DNA of 63,264 nucleotides from Azospirillaceae bacterium. Lineage in GTDB: Bacteria; Pseudomonadota; Alphaproteobacteria; Azospirillales; Azospirillaceae. Location: the NCBI GenBank assembly GCA_035645145.1, contig DASQNC010000040.1, positions 1 to 63,264 of the forward strand, given 5' to 3'. The notes beneath the pieces were generated by a model, which was given only the letters and a program-made list of their open reading frames with translations, ran no database searches and was not told the origin of the DNA. The translations under genes were made by a program, and so were the position numbers. This document shows, piece by piece, positions 11,383 to 21,127 of this stretch. How positions within the stretch are numbered: position 1 is the first letter of the stretch; each line of letters begins with the position of its first letter.

Positions 11383-11635
11383 CCCGGCACCCCGCCGATG
11401 CCCTTGCATCCCGCCCCCCGGCCGCTAACATCACCGCCCATGCTGCGGCTCGATGCATGGCCGCCGTCCCCCGGCCACCGCCCCCGGGGACGGCCCCTTG
11501 GACGAATTACCCGCCCGGTCCCCTGACCAGGGGGCCGGGACACGCCGGTTGCGACCACGCGACCGCCCAGACGCCGCGGGCTCCGCACCCGCCTTCCACC
11601 CGCTTCCGCACATTCTCCCGATTGGGGCCGTCCCG

Positions 11636-14494
11636 ATGAGCCGCGATTACAAGTCCACCGTCTTCCTGCCCAAGACCGAATTCCCGATGCGCGCCGGCCT
11701 GCCGCAGAAGGAGCCGGAGATCCTGGCCCATTGGCGGCGCATCGGCCTGTGGGACCGCCAGCGCGCCCAATCCAAGGGGCGTCCGCAATTCGTGCTGCAC
11801 GACGGTCCGCCCTACGCCAACGGCAACATCCACGTCGGCCATGCCGTCAACAAGGTGCTGAAGGACGTGGTCAGCCGCAGCCAGCAGATGCTGGGCAAGA
11901 ATTCGGTCTACGTTCCCGGCTGGGACTGCCACGGCCTGCCGATCGAATGGAAGATCGAGGAGAAGTACCGCAGCGCCGGCAAGGACAAGGACCAGGTGCC
12001 GATCCTCGAGTTCCGGCGCGAGTGCCGCGAGTTCGCGCAGCACTGGGTGGGTGTCCAGGCCGAGGAATTCCAGCGCCTGGGCGTGGACGGTGATTGGGCC
12101 AACCCCTACACCACCATGACCAATGCGGCGGAGGCCCGGATCGTCGGCGAGATCCACAAGTTCCTGCTGAACGGCGGGCTGTACCGGGGCGACAAGCCGG
12201 TCCTGTGGTCGGTGGTCGAGAAGACCGCCCTGGCCGAGGCCGAGGTCGAGTACCACGACCTCACCTCCACCACCCTGCACGCCGCCTTCCCCGTGGTGAC
12301 GCCGAGCGTGCCGGAGCTGGCGGGCGCCGCGATCCTGATCTGGACCACCACGCCCTGGACCATCCCGGGCAACCGCGCGCTCGCCTATGGCGAGGAATTC
12401 GACTACGGCGTGTTCGAGGTCGAGGCCGTCGAGGACGGCAGCCACGCCAGGCCCGGCATGCGGCTGGTGGTCGCCACCGGGTTGGCCGAGGGCGTGCGCC
12501 AGGCCTGCGGCATCGCGCGGTGGACCCATCGCCACACCGTCAAAGGGACCGCCATCGCGGGCACGGTCTGCGCCCATCCGCTGCGCGGCGTGGCCGGGGC
12601 GAACGGCTACTACGATTTCGACGTCCGGCCATTCCACGGCGACTTCGTCACCACCGACGCCGGCACCGGCGTCGTCCACATCGCGCCCGGCCATGGCGAG
12701 GACGACTTCGCATTGGGCCAGGCCAACGGGGTGGAGGTGCCGCAGACCGTGGGCGAGGAGGGGGCCTACTATCCCCATGTCGCCCTGTTCGCGGGCAAGC
12801 GCGTCTACACGCCCCAGGGCAAGCCGGGCGATGCCAACAAGGCGGTGATCGAGGCGCTGGCCGGATCCGGCAATCTCGTCGGCGTGGGCAAGCTGGCGCA
12901 CAGCTATCCCCATTCCTGGCGGTCGAAGGCGCCGCTGATCTTCCGCAACACGCCGCAGTGGTTCATCTCGATGAGCCACAACGGGCTGCGCGACGTCGCG
13001 CTGAAGGCGATCGACGAGACCCGGTGGGTGCCGCCGCAGGGCCGCAACCGCATCCGCGCGATGATCGAGCAACGCCCCGACTGGTGCATCAGCCGCCAGC
13101 GGGCCTGGGGCGTGCCCATCGCCATCTTCGTGCGCAAAACCGACGGCCAGCCGCTGCGCGACCCCGCGGTCTGCGCCCGTATCGTCGAGGTGTTCCAGGC
13201 CGAAGGGTCGGACGCCTGGTACACCCGCCCGGCACAGGACTTCCTGGGCCCCGACCACCGCGCCGAGGATTTCGAGCAGGTCCGCGACATCGTCGACGTC
13301 TGGTTCGAGTCCGGCTCCACCCACGCCTTCGTGCTGGAGCAGCGACCCGAGCTGCGCTGGCCGGCCGACCTGTACCTGGAAGGTTCGGACCAACACCGCG
13401 GCTGGTTCCATTCCTCGCTGCTGGAGTCGTGCGGCACCCGTGGCCGGGCGCCCTACAACACCGTCCTGACCCATGGCTTCACGCTGGACGAGCAGGGCCG
13501 GAAGATGTCCAAGTCGCTGGGCAACGTGGTCGCCCCGCAGGACGTCATCAACCAGTACGGCGCCGACATCCTGCGCCTGTGGATCGTGGGATCCGACTAT
13601 TCCGAGGACATCCGGGTCGGGTCCGAGATCCTGAAATACCAAGCCGATTTGTACCGGCGCCTGCGCAACACCTTGCGCTACCTGTTGGGGGCGCTCGACG
13701 GCTTCACCGAGGCCGAACGCCTGCCCGACGCCGAAATGCCGGGCCTCGAGCGCTGGGTCCTGCACCGTCTCTGGGAGCTGGACGGGACGGTGCGGCGGTC
13801 CATCGACGCCTTCGACTTCCATGCCATGTTCACGGCGCTCCACAATTTCTGCGCCGTCGACCTGTCGGCCTTCTACTTCGATGTCCGCAAGGATGCGCTG
13901 TACTGCGACCCGCCGGGCTCCACCGTGCGCCGTGCCACGCGTACGGTCATGGACCGCTTGTTCGGTTGCCTGACGGCCTGGCTCGCCCCGGTCCTGGTCT
14001 TCACCGCCGAGGAGGCGTGGCTGGCCCGGCCGGGTGCCAAGCCGGACGACAGCGTGCACCTGCGCACCTTCCCCGAGGTGCCGGCGGCTTGGCGCGACGA
14101 CGCGCTTGCCGCCAAGTGGGAGGCGGTGCGCGCCGTGCGCCGGGTGGTGACCGGCGCGCTGGAACGCGAGCGTGCGGAAAAGCGCATCGGCTCGTCCCTG
14201 CAGGCTGCCCCGACGGTCCATGTCACCGCCGACCAGATGAAGGCCCTGTCCGGAGTCGACATGGCGGAAGTGGCCATCGTCTCGGCCATCCGGCTGGTCG
14301 AAGGGCCCCCGCCCGCCGGCGCCTTCGCGCTGGAGGAGGTGCCGGGGGTCGGCGTCGTGCCCGGCCCGGCCGACGGCGGCAAGTGCGAGCGGTGCTGGAA
14401 GATCCTGCCCGAGGTGGGGAGCGTCCCGGATCACGGGGCGCTGTGCGTCCGCTGTGCGGATGCGGTCGGGTACGAGGCGGAGGCGGCCGAATGA
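11636..14494 (+). CDS. ileS: Isoleucyl-tRNA synthetase
   Basis: A 952-residue class I aminoacyl-tRNA synthetase. The HIGH motif appears as NGNIHVGHA near residue 65, and KMSKS as GRKMSKSLGN. An editing (CP1) domain carries WTTTPWTIPGN. The C-terminus keeps a zinc-binding Cys set (CERCWK...CVRCADAV), so it is the bacterial IleRS1 type. ATG 11636 starts MSRDYKSTVFLP. Earlier in-frame starts lie in non-conserved sequence. It overlaps lspA by 4 bases (ATGA). Confidence 0.98.
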   Translation: MSRDYKSTVFLPKTEFPMRAGLPQKEPEILAHWRRIGLWDRQRAQSKGRPQFVLHDGPPYANGNIHVGHAVNKVLKDVVSRSQQMLGKNSVYVPGWDCHGLPIEWKIEEKYRSAGKDKDQVPILEFRRECREFAQHWVGVQAEEFQRLGVDGDWANPYTTMTNAAEARIVGEIHKFLLNGGLYRGDKPVLWSVVEKTALAEAEVEYHDLTSTTLHAAFPVVTPSVPELAGAAILIWTTTPWTIPGNRALAYGEEFDYGVFEVEAVEDGSHARPGMRLVVATGLAEGVRQACGIARWTHRHTVKGTAIAGTVCAHPLRGVAGANGYYDFDVRPFHGDFVTTDAGTGVVHIAPGHGEDDFALGQANGVEVPQTVGEEGAYYPHVALFAGKRVYTPQGKPGDANKAVIEALAGSGNLVGVGKLAHSYPHSWRSKAPLIFRNTPQWFISMSHNGLRDVALKAIDETRWVPPQGRNRIRAMIEQRPDWCISRQRAWGVPIAIFVRKTDGQPLRDPAVCARIVEVFQAEGSDAWYTRPAQDFLGPDHRAEDFEQVRDIVDVWFESGSTHAFVLEQRPELRWPADLYLEGSDQHRGWFHSSLLESCGTRGRAPYNTVLTHGFTLDEQGRKMSKSLGNVVAPQDVINQYGADILRLWIVGSDYSEDIRVGSEILKYQADLYRRLRNTLRYLLGALDGFTEAERLPDAEMPGLERWVLHRLWELDGTVRRSIDAFDFHAMFTALHNFCAVDLSAFYFDVRKDALYCDPPGSTVRRATRTVMDRLFGCLTAWLAPVLVFTAEEAWLARPGAKPDDSVHLRTFPEVPAAWRDDALAAKWEAVRAVRRVVTGALERERAEKRIGSSLQAAPTVHVTADQMKALSGVDMAEVAIVSAIRLVEGPPPAGAFALEEVPGVGVVPGPADGGKCERCWKILPEVGSVPDHGALCVRCADAVGYEAEAAE

Positions 14495-15009
14495 GCGGCG
14501 TGCTCGTCGCCGCGGCGCCGCGCGGCCGCCTGGCTTTCGGCTTGGCGGTCGCGTTCATCGTGTTCGTCCTCGATCAGTTGAGCAAGTGGTGGATCGTCGA
14601 TGTCTTCGACATGCCGTCCCGGCGCATGGTCGAGGTGACGTCCTTCTTCAATCTGGTCATGGTCTGGAACCGGGGCGTCAGCTTCGGCCTGTTCGCCAAC
14701 CATGCCGAGGTGATGCCCTATGTGCTGGCCGGGGTGGCGCTCGCGATTTCGGCGGCGCTGCTGGTCTGGCTGGCGCGGGTCCAGCGCGGCTGGATGGCGG
14801 TGGCCATCGGCATGGTGGTCGGCGGGGCCATCGGGAACGTCATCGACCGGTTCCGGTTCGGGGCCGTTGCCGACTTCCTGGACTTCCATGCCGCGGGCTG
14901 GCATTGGCCCGCTTTCAACATCGCCGACACCGGAATCACGGTCGGCGTGTTGATGATCCTGGTCGATGGTCTGTTCGGCGGCCATGACAAGGACACAGAC
15001 AGACGGTAG
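14491..15009 (+). CDS. lspA: Lipoprotein signal peptidase (SPase II)
   Basis: A 172-residue inner-membrane aspartic protease that cleaves prolipoproteins. It has four hydrophobic spans. The family motifs are VLDQLSK, the WNRGVSFGLF block, GNVIDRFRFGAVADFLDFH with the first catalytic Asp, and NIADTGI with the second. Translationally coupled to ileS. The next gene encodes a lipoprotein, which LspA itself would process. Confidence 0.97.
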   Translation: MSGVLVAAAPRGRLAFGLAVAFIVFVLDQLSKWWIVDVFDMPSRRMVEVTSFFNLVMVWNRGVSFGLFANHAEVMPYVLAGVALAISAALLVWLARVQRGWMAVAIGMVVGGAIGNVIDRFRFGAVADFLDFHAAGWHWPAFNIADTGITVGVLMILVDGLFGGHDKDTDRR

Positions 15010-15058
15010 CCCGGCGACTATAAGGGTGCCACGATTGCTGGAATCCGGTCCCACAGCC

Positions 15059-15691
15059 ATGCCCGCCTCCTTGCCCATGCCTTCTTTCCCGGTGCGCCGC
15101 GTCTCCCGCGGACTCTCGCGCGCGGTCTGCCTGCTTGCCGCCACCGCAATGCTGTCGGCGTGCAGCAACGGCTTCCGCAAGACCATCGGGCTGGAGAAGA
15201 CCACGCCCGACGAGTTCCAGGTTGTCACCCGGGCACCCCTGGCGATGCCCCCCGACATGGCACTGCGGCCGCCCGCACCGGGCGCTCCGCCGTCCCAACA
15301 GCAGGACACACGCCAGCGCGCCCAGACGGCTGTGTTCGGCCCCGGCTCCGCACCCGGTTCCACCGGGGCGAATGCCCGGGTGGCGGTCGTTCCGGGCGCC
15401 GGCCTATCCAACGGCGAGGCCGCCCTGCTCACGCAGGCGGGGGCCGGCCGGACGCCGGGCGACATCCGCGCACTCGTCGATCGGGAAACCCAAGCCCTTG
15501 CCGCAGCCGACCGCGGCCTCGTGGACCGACTGATCTTCTGGCAGGATCCGCCGCCGCCGGGCACCGTGGTCGACCCGTCCGCGGAAGCGCGGCGCCTGCG
15601 CCAGAACGCGGCATCCGGCCGTCCGCTGAACCAGGGGGATGTCCCCACCATCCAACGCCGCCGCCGCGCCCCGCTGGCAGGAATCTTCTGA
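15059..15691 (+). CDS. DUF3035 lipoprotein, BamF-like
   Basis: A lipoprotein of about 210 residues. The signal sequence ends in the lipobox LSAC, giving a lipidated Cys near residue 37. The mature start (NGFRKTIGLEKTTPDEFQVVTRAPLAMPPDM) matches the DUF3035 family, found next to lspA in alphaproteobacteria and named for BamF, a subunit of the outer-membrane beta-barrel assembly machine. The rest is Pro/Gln/Ala-rich and ends in a basic segment. ATG 15059 is preferred; an ATG seven codons later is an alternative. An outer-membrane-facing site is inferred. Confidence 0.82.
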   Translation: MPASLPMPSFPVRRVSRGLSRAVCLLAATAMLSACSNGFRKTIGLEKTTPDEFQVVTRAPLAMPPDMALRPPAPGAPPSQQQDTRQRAQTAVFGPGSAPGSTGANARVAVVPGAGLSNGEAALLTQAGAGRTPGDIRALVDRETQALAAADRGLVDRLIFWQDPPPPGTVVDPSAEARRLRQNAASGRPLNQGDVPTIQRRRRAPLAGIF

Positions 15692-15872
15692 GCCGGAGGG
15701 CCATTTCCCGCGCCGGGGGGCCCGCCGTTCCCCTCTTTGTCGCCAGTTGGTCTCCAAAAAGGGCCGCACCTTCGTGGCCCGATTGTCCGAGAAGTATGGT
15801 GTGCGGGGATGCGTGCCCCGCCACCCCGGATCCGGGCCGCGATCCGACGGCCGTCGACACAGGAGCCCGCCC

Positions 15873-17273
15873 GTGACCGAACGCCGCCGTTCCGGCCGTC
15901 CCGTCGCCGCCGCCCTGGTGGGGTTGGCGTTGTTGTCCGCCCCCGTCCCCTCCACTCCGGCCGCCGCACAGCAGGAGACCATGGGTCAAGGCGTCTTCTT
16001 CCCCGAAACCTTCACCCTGTCCAACGGCATGCAAGTGGTGGCGGTGGTCAACCGCCGTGTGCCGGTGGTCGCCCACATGCTGATGTACAAGGTCGGTGCG
16101 GCCGATGAGCCGCGTGGCAAGTCGGGCATTGCGCACTACCTCGAGCACCTGATGTTCAAGGGCACCGAGACCCGCGCACCCGGCGAGTTCAGCCGCATCG
16201 TCGCGCGCAACGGCGGCCGTGACAACGCCTTCACCTCGTGGGACTACACCGGCTACTACCAGACCATTGCGGCCGACCGGCTGGAAACCGTCATGCGGAT
16301 GGAGGCCGACCGCATGGCGAACCTGCGCCTGACCGACGAGGTCACCGCACCCGAATTGCAGGTCGTGCTGGAGGAGCGGCGCCAGACCGTCTCCAGCAGC
16401 CCGGCGCGCCGCCTGGGCGAAGAGGTCTCGGCCGCGCTGTTCGTCCATCATCCCTACGGCACCCCGATCATCGGATGGCAGGACGAGGTCGCCGGGCTGA
16501 CCCGTGAGGACGCCGAGGCCTTCTACCGGCAGTGGTACGCACCCAACAATGCCGTCCTGCTGGTGTCCGGCGACGTGGACCTGGAGCGGTTCCGTGCGCT
16601 GGCGGAAGAGGTCTATGGCCGGATTCCGGCACGGCCGGTCCCGACCCGCACCCGGGTGGCCGAGCCGCGCCTGGAAACGGCGCGCCGTGTCGTCCTGCGC
16701 GACGCGGAGGTGCGCCAGCCCGCCTTCCAGCGCTACTTCCTGGCCCCTTCCTACAGCCGCGGCGCCACCGAACACGCCTATCCCCTGCAGGTTCTGGCCG
16801 AGATCATGGGCGGCGAGACCGGGCGGCTGTACCAGTCGCTCGCGGTCGAGCAGAAGGTGGCGACGTCGGCCAGCATGTCCTATGGCGCGGACGTCTTCGA
16901 CCTGTCCTCGGTCGGGGTGTACGCGTCCCCGGCGCCATCGGCCACGGTGGAGCAGGTCGAGGCGGCGGTCGAGGCCGAACTCCTGAAGCTCCTCAAGGAC
17001 GGGGTGACGGTGGCGGAGGTCGAACGGGCCAAGCGCCGCCTGCGCTTCGAGGCCGTGTACGCCCGCGACAGCGTTTTCGGTCCGGCCCGTACGCTGGGCA
17101 CCGCCCTTGCGACCGGCCAGTCCGTCGAGGACGTGGAGGAGTGGCCCTCGCGCATCGCCGCGGTGACGGTGGAACAGGTCAATGCGGCCGCGCGCGCCGT
17201 GCTCGGCACGTCCGGCCATGTGACGGGCCTCCTGCTCCCCGTGGCCGGGGACCGCGCGGAGGCCGTGCGATGA
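15873..17273 (+). CDS. M16 zinc metallopeptidase, catalytic subunit type
   Basis: A 466-residue M16 (pitrilysin/processing-peptidase-like) protein. A signal peptide ends in TPAAAQQ. The inverted zinc motif HYLEH places the ligands at H88 and H92 with catalytic E91. The conserved GRDNAFTSWDYTGYY segment and a downstream glutamate-rich helix complete the site. GTG 15873 is chosen because AGGAG precedes it and the signal peptide follows. It overlaps the next M16 gene by 4 bases, so the two probably form a heterodimer in the periplasm. Confidence 0.9.
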   Translation: MTERRRSGRPVAAALVGLALLSAPVPSTPAAAQQETMGQGVFFPETFTLSNGMQVVAVVNRRVPVVAHMLMYKVGAADEPRGKSGIAHYLEHLMFKGTETRAPGEFSRIVARNGGRDNAFTSWDYTGYYQTIAADRLETVMRMEADRMANLRLTDEVTAPELQVVLEERRQTVSSSPARRLGEEVSAALFVHHPYGTPIIGWQDEVAGLTREDAEAFYRQWYAPNNAVLLVSGDVDLERFRALAEEVYGRIPARPVPTRTRVAEPRLETARRVVLRDAEVRQPAFQRYFLAPSYSRGATEHAYPLQVLAEIMGGETGRLYQSLAVEQKVATSASMSYGADVFDLSSVGVYASPAPSATVEQVEAAVEAELLKLLKDGVTVAEVERAKRRLRFEAVYARDSVFGPARTLGTALATGQSVEDVEEWPSRIAAVTVEQVNAAARAVLGTSGHVTGLLLPVAGDRAEAVR

Positions 17274-18634
17274 CCCGCTACCGACCCTTGGAGGTTTTGC
17301 GCCGCATGGCCACCGTGATCGCCCTTGCGCCCGCGTTGCTGGCCGCACCGGCCTACGCCATCGATATCGAGCGAGTGGTCAGCCCTGGCGGGATCGAAGC
17401 CTGGCTGGTGCGCGATCCGAAGACCCCGATCATCGCCATCGAATTCGTGTTCGAGGGGGGCAGCGCGCTCGATCCCGCCGGCCGGGAAGGCACGGCCAAC
17501 ATGATGGCGGCGCTCCTGACGGAGGGGGCGGGCGAACTCGACTCGACCGCCTATCAGGAACGGTTGGCCGACGATGCCATCTCGGTCGGGTTCAGCACCG
17601 ATCGGGATGCGGTGTTCGGAAGCATCCGGACCCTGGCCGAAAACGCGGACAGCGCCTGGGATCTCGGCCGCATGGCGTTGCTGGAGCCGCGGTTCGACGC
17701 CTCGGCGGTGGAGCGGGTTCGCGGCCAGATCCTGGCCGGCCTGCGACGCGATCTGGCGAACCCCGGCGCGGTCGCCGGCCAAGTGTTCGGGCGCGCCGTT
17801 TTCGAGGGGCATCCCTACGGACGCCCGCCCCGCGGTACGCTGGAAACGGTGCCGACTGTGACCGTGGAGGACATGCAGGGGTTCCGCCGCGCGCGGCTGG
17901 CCCGGGACAACCTGTTGGTGGCGGTGTCCGGCGACATCGCGCCGGAGGCGCTGGGGCCTGTCCTCGACCGCCTCTTCGGCGATCTGCCGGCGAAGAGCGA
18001 GCCTTTCCAAATGCCCTTGGCCCAGGCCAAGGGGGGCGGCGAGGTCGTGGTCGTCCAGCGTCCGACCCCGCAGAGCATCGTGAACATGGGCCAGCAGGGT
18101 ATCCGGCGGTCCGACCCGGATTGGTTCCCGGCCCAAATCATGAACTACGTGCTCGGCGGCGGCAGCTTCTCGTCGCGCCTGATGGAGGAGATCCGGGTCA
18201 AGCGCGGGCTGACATACGGTGTTTCATCGGGCCTGTCCGCCTGGGACGAGGGAGCGCTTTTGACCGCCGGCGGGTCCACCAACAACCCCAATGCCGGTGC
18301 CTTCGTGGATCTGGTCAAGGCGGAGTGGCAACGGATGGCCGAGGGGGGCGTGACCGACGAGGAATTGGCGGACGCCAAGACCTACCTGACCGGGTCCTTC
18401 CCGCTGCAGTTCACCACCACCTCCTCGATCGCGCGCGTGCTGCTGCAGGTGCGGCGGGACGATCTGGGGATCGATTACCTGGCCCGGCGCAACGCCCTGA
18501 TCGACGCGGTGACACGCGAGGATGTTGCCCGTGTCGCCAAGCGCCTGCTGGACGCCGACCAGCTCCTGACCGTCATCGTCGGCCGGCCCGAGGGCGTGAA
18601 GCCGACCCGGGTGATCGAGGACTGGCGCGGGTAG
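17270..18634 (+). CDS. M16 family protein, probable inactive partner
   Basis: A 454-residue M16 homologue with a signal peptide ending APAYA. The position of the zinc motif reads GREGTANMMAALLTEGAG, with no HxxEH, so it should lack catalysis. The C-terminal half retains the RGLTYGVSSG-type substrate-binding motif (KRGLTYGVSSGLS). Pairs of an active and an inactive M16 subunit are well known in bacteria and in mitochondrial processing peptidase. ATG 17270 overlaps the upstream stop, consistent with 1:1 assembly. Confidence 0.9.
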   Translation: MTRYRPLEVLRRMATVIALAPALLAAPAYAIDIERVVSPGGIEAWLVRDPKTPIIAIEFVFEGGSALDPAGREGTANMMAALLTEGAGELDSTAYQERLADDAISVGFSTDRDAVFGSIRTLAENADSAWDLGRMALLEPRFDASAVERVRGQILAGLRRDLANPGAVAGQVFGRAVFEGHPYGRPPRGTLETVPTVTVEDMQGFRRARLARDNLLVAVSGDIAPEALGPVLDRLFGDLPAKSEPFQMPLAQAKGGGEVVVVQRPTPQSIVNMGQQGIRRSDPDWFPAQIMNYVLGGGSFSSRLMEEIRVKRGLTYGVSSGLSAWDEGALLTAGGSTNNPNAGAFVDLVKAEWQRMAEGGVTDEELADAKTYLTGSFPLQFTTTSSIARVLLQVRRDDLGIDYLARRNALIDAVTREDVARVAKRLLDADQLLTVIVGRPEGVKPTRVIEDWRG

Positions 18635-18671
18635 GTCCCGCCGCCGATCCCCTGGTCCGCCGGGGGAGGCT

Positions 18672-18692
18672 GGGCGGCCGGACAGGCCGCCC
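18672..18692. terminator. Hairpin between convergent genes
   Basis: A perfect 8-bp stem GGGCGGCC (18672-18679) pairs with GGCCGCCC (18685-18692) around a 5-base loop. It lies between the ends of the second M16 gene and the glycosyltransferase. Neither side has a clear U-run, so it may act with Rho or only protect 3' ends. Confidence 0.4.
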
Positions 18693-18698
18693 GTCCCC

Positions 18699-20351
18699 TC
18701 AGCCGGTGACCTGCTGGATCTCGGCGCTCCACTTCCTCTCCGACAGACAGGTGATCACGGAGTCCATCAACTGCCGCAGCATATGCTCGCGCGAGGAGAT
18801 GGTCGCATACTGCGCCTTCGCCTTGGCCCGCATGTCCTCCCGGTACGCCGGCTCGTCCCGCAGCCGCCGCAGCGCCGTGGCAAGTCCGGCGTAGTCGGGT
18901 ACGTGGAAGTCCGGGCCGACCACGACCGATACATCCCCCCACGGGAACGTATAGGCCGGCACGCCGTCCGCGATGGCATAGGCCGCCGATGCCCCGCCGC
19001 CGCCGCGAGGCGGGTTGGCGTAGGCATCGCAAACGGCATAGACGGCGCGCACATCCGGGGTGAAGCCGACCCATACCGAACGCGCCGCAAGTGCCGGATG
19101 CGCCGCGGCCACCTGACCGTATCTGGCAAAATTCCCGACAAATACGAAAAACGCTTCCGGTACATCGGCCAGAACAGTTTCGAGGCCGGCGGCGAACGCC
19201 TCCGTGACCTCGGTGTCGAGCCGCATGCCGCAGACCGCCACTGCGATCGCGTCGGCCGGTATTCCCAGCTCCGCACGCGTCCGGGGAGAGCCGGTCTCCG
19301 GCAGCGAGTACGCGTAGTGCATGTTCACAACGTCCTGCTCGCCCAGACCGATCTGCGCCAGCATCTGCCGGTCGCTGTCACCCACCGCCCGGGGCAGGCC
19401 GAACAGCGTCGGCTCGGCGATCGGCAGATAGGTGCCGAACGGGATCGCGACCACGTCCGTGAACAGCCGGCAAAGATCCGCAACCGGGCTGGTCCCGCCG
19501 AAGGAGAGCACCAAAAGCGGACGCCCCGCAGCGATCTGGCGTGCGCAGACGTAGGCCTCGGCCATGGTGGTGATGCCGGAGGACAACTGCACGAAGGGGA
19601 TCTGGGCATCGCCGCAGGCGATTGCCCCATACTCGCTCAGGTCCTTGTGGTAGTTGCCCAACGCCCCCAAGCTCATTGGAAGCAACGGCTCTGTCGGCGG
19701 ATCCGCCGTATTCATCAGTATGACGTCGAGGCCGAAAACGGACTTGATGATCTCGCAATATTCCTGGATGTCGATTGTCGGCTGGTGCATTCCGGGCAGC
19801 ATCTGGTTGGTCAGAACCACGACCAGCTGGCGGTTGCGCTCCGGAAACGGGATGTATTCGAGGTCCGGCCCGCAGACCTTGCGGTAGCATTCGACCGCCG
19901 CACCGTATGTCCGGCGCAGCTTGGGCCACGTGTCCGGCCCGGGCCCGCCTTCGATCGCGTTCTGCCAGAAGCCGTAGATGAACTGCCAAAGCTGGAAAAG
20001 GACCTGTTCCGGCGACAGGTCGGCCCAGCCGGCCTCCGGATCGTAACCGGAGAGCAGCAGGTCGAGGATCTCGTCCACATGCCGGGCGGACCGGGTCACC
20101 GTCAGCAGGGCAATCTGGCGGTAAAGGCGTTCCAAGGTGCCGGCGTCCGGTGCCGGCTCCAGTGCCGCTACGATGCGCGCCCGCTCTTCCGGGCCGCTCC
20201 GCACAAAAATTCCGTGGAGATGGTAGCAGCAACTCGTCGCCGTTTCCTGGGCGCTGTTCTCCGAGCGCAGTCGGTGCACCTGGGGACCGAGCAGGTGTTT
20301 CAGCGTCGTTAGTACAAGAGTCAAATTCTCGGCAGTCTGACTGTCCTGCAT
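18699..20351 (-). CDS. Large glycosyltransferase-like protein, GT-B fold
   Basis: About 550 residues. The first half is helical and carries no motif I recognise. The second half resembles a GT-B enzyme: VLSFGGTSPVADL, then a sugar-nucleotide-binding region around NPPRGGGGASAAYAIADGVP, followed by a typical helical C-terminus. Family assignment (GT4/GT41-like) is tentative. It has no neighbour of related function and is flanked by convergent and divergent genes. ATG 20351 lacks a good ribosome-binding site. The upstream 70 bases are strikingly AT-rich for this genome and probably hold the promoter. Confidence 0.65.
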   Translation of the reverse strand: MQDSQTAENLTLVLTTLKHLLGPQVHRLRSENSAQETATSCCYHLHGIFVRSGPEERARIVAALEPAPDAGTLERLYRQIALLTVTRSARHVDEILDLLLSGYDPEAGWADLSPEQVLFQLWQFIYGFWQNAIEGGPGPDTWPKLRRTYGAAVECYRKVCGPDLEYIPFPERNRQLVVVLTNQMLPGMHQPTIDIQEYCEIIKSVFGLDVILMNTADPPTEPLLPMSLGALGNYHKDLSEYGAIACGDAQIPFVQLSSGITTMAEAYVCARQIAAGRPLLVLSFGGTSPVADLCRLFTDVVAIPFGTYLPIAEPTLFGLPRAVGDSDRQMLAQIGLGEQDVVNMHYAYSLPETGSPRTRAELGIPADAIAVAVCGMRLDTEVTEAFAAGLETVLADVPEAFFVFVGNFARYGQVAAAHPALAARSVWVGFTPDVRAVYAVCDAYANPPRGGGGASAAYAIADGVPAYTFPWGDVSVVVGPDFHVPDYAGLATALRRLRDEPAYREDMRAKAKAQYATISSREHMLRQLMDSVITCLSERKWSAEIQQVTG

Positions 20352-20587
20352 GATCGCGCGGCCGGCATAATGGAAAACAAAATTCAGAAATACGCGAATG
20401 TTCTTAACAAATATCCTCCTGCTGGGGCCTGGACGCCTGCCAGAAATATCCATGGCACCGGTGGTGCAGGCGGGAAGCATGCGTCTTGCCCTTCAGGGTG
20501 TGGTGTCGTCTCATCCATTGCCCGGCCGCCTTCCCGGTTCGCGGCCCTTCGTTGAGCCGTCCCATGCGGAACCGGACGAGGTGCGAC

Positions 20588-21010
20588 ATGGCGGAGACGG
20601 TATCGTCCATCACCGGCATCCTCGAAACGCCGCTCTACGTGGATGATGTTGCGCGGGCGCGGGCGTTCTACGTGGATGTCCTGGGGCTGGCGGCGGTGTA
20701 CGACAGTCCGCGGCTGGTCGCGCTGAAGGCGGGGGAGCGGCAGGTGCTCCTGCTGTTCCTGCGGGGGGCCTCGACTGAGCCCATCGCAACGCCGGGCGGC
20801 ACCATCCCGCCCCACGATGGGGCCGGCCCGCTCCATTTCGCGTTTCAAGTGCCGGCCGGGGAGCTGCCGACCTGGGAACGGCACCTGTCGCGGCATGGCG
20901 TGGTGGTCGAAGGCCGTGTGACCTGGGCGCAGGGCGAAAGCCTGTACTTCCGCGATCCCGATGGGCATCTGGTCGAACTCGCCACGCCCGGCCTGTGGGG
21001 CATCGGCTGA
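20588..21010 (+). CDS. VOC-family (glyoxalase/dioxygenase-like) protein
   Basis: A 140-residue vicinal-oxygen-chelate protein with two beta-alpha-beta-beta-beta modules. The recognisable parts are ARAFYVDVLGL, LHFAFQVP (a metal-ligand His) and YFRDPDGHLVEL, which ends in the metal-ligand Glu. The first expected ligand position reads LYVDD, so metal binding may not be canonical. ATG 20588 is preferred to an upstream frame with unrelated residues. Function within the superfamily (lyase, dioxygenase or resistance binding protein) cannot be assigned. Confidence 0.82.
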   Translation: MAETVSSITGILETPLYVDDVARARAFYVDVLGLAAVYDSPRLVALKAGERQVLLLFLRGASTEPIATPGGTIPPHDGAGPLHFAFQVPAGELPTWERHLSRHGVVVEGRVTWAQGESLYFRDPDGHLVELATPGLWGIG

Positions 21011-21127
21011 GCGCATCCCACGGCCGGTCCGGTATGCCTTCCCCGTTCGAGCGAATAGCCGCCTCGCCGGTTTGGGGCTAGGTTGCGCCCGTTCCAACCA
21101 TTCCCGCCGAACGCCACCGGAGCCGTC

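Noticed and set aside
11383-11635. T-box or other leader before ileS
   Set aside because: No T-box sequence or stable anticodon-like stem is visible, and T-boxes are rare in alphaproteobacteria.
8829-11639. 936-codon plus-strand frame across the SDR and ribF
   Set aside because: Composition is Arg/Pro/Gly-rich, out of frame with ribF and antisense to the SDR, with no family signal.
11507-14434. Long open frame of 975 codons on the minus strand opposite ileS
   Set aside because: It is a mirror of ileS caused by very high GC at third positions. The translation is His/Gln/Val/Gly-rich with no domain, while ileS on the plus strand is complete.
15639-15872. N-terminal extension of the first M16 gene from an upstream ATG
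   Set aside because: It would overlap the DUF3035 gene and place about 78 unlike residues before an obvious signal peptide. GTG 15873 has a ribosome-binding site.
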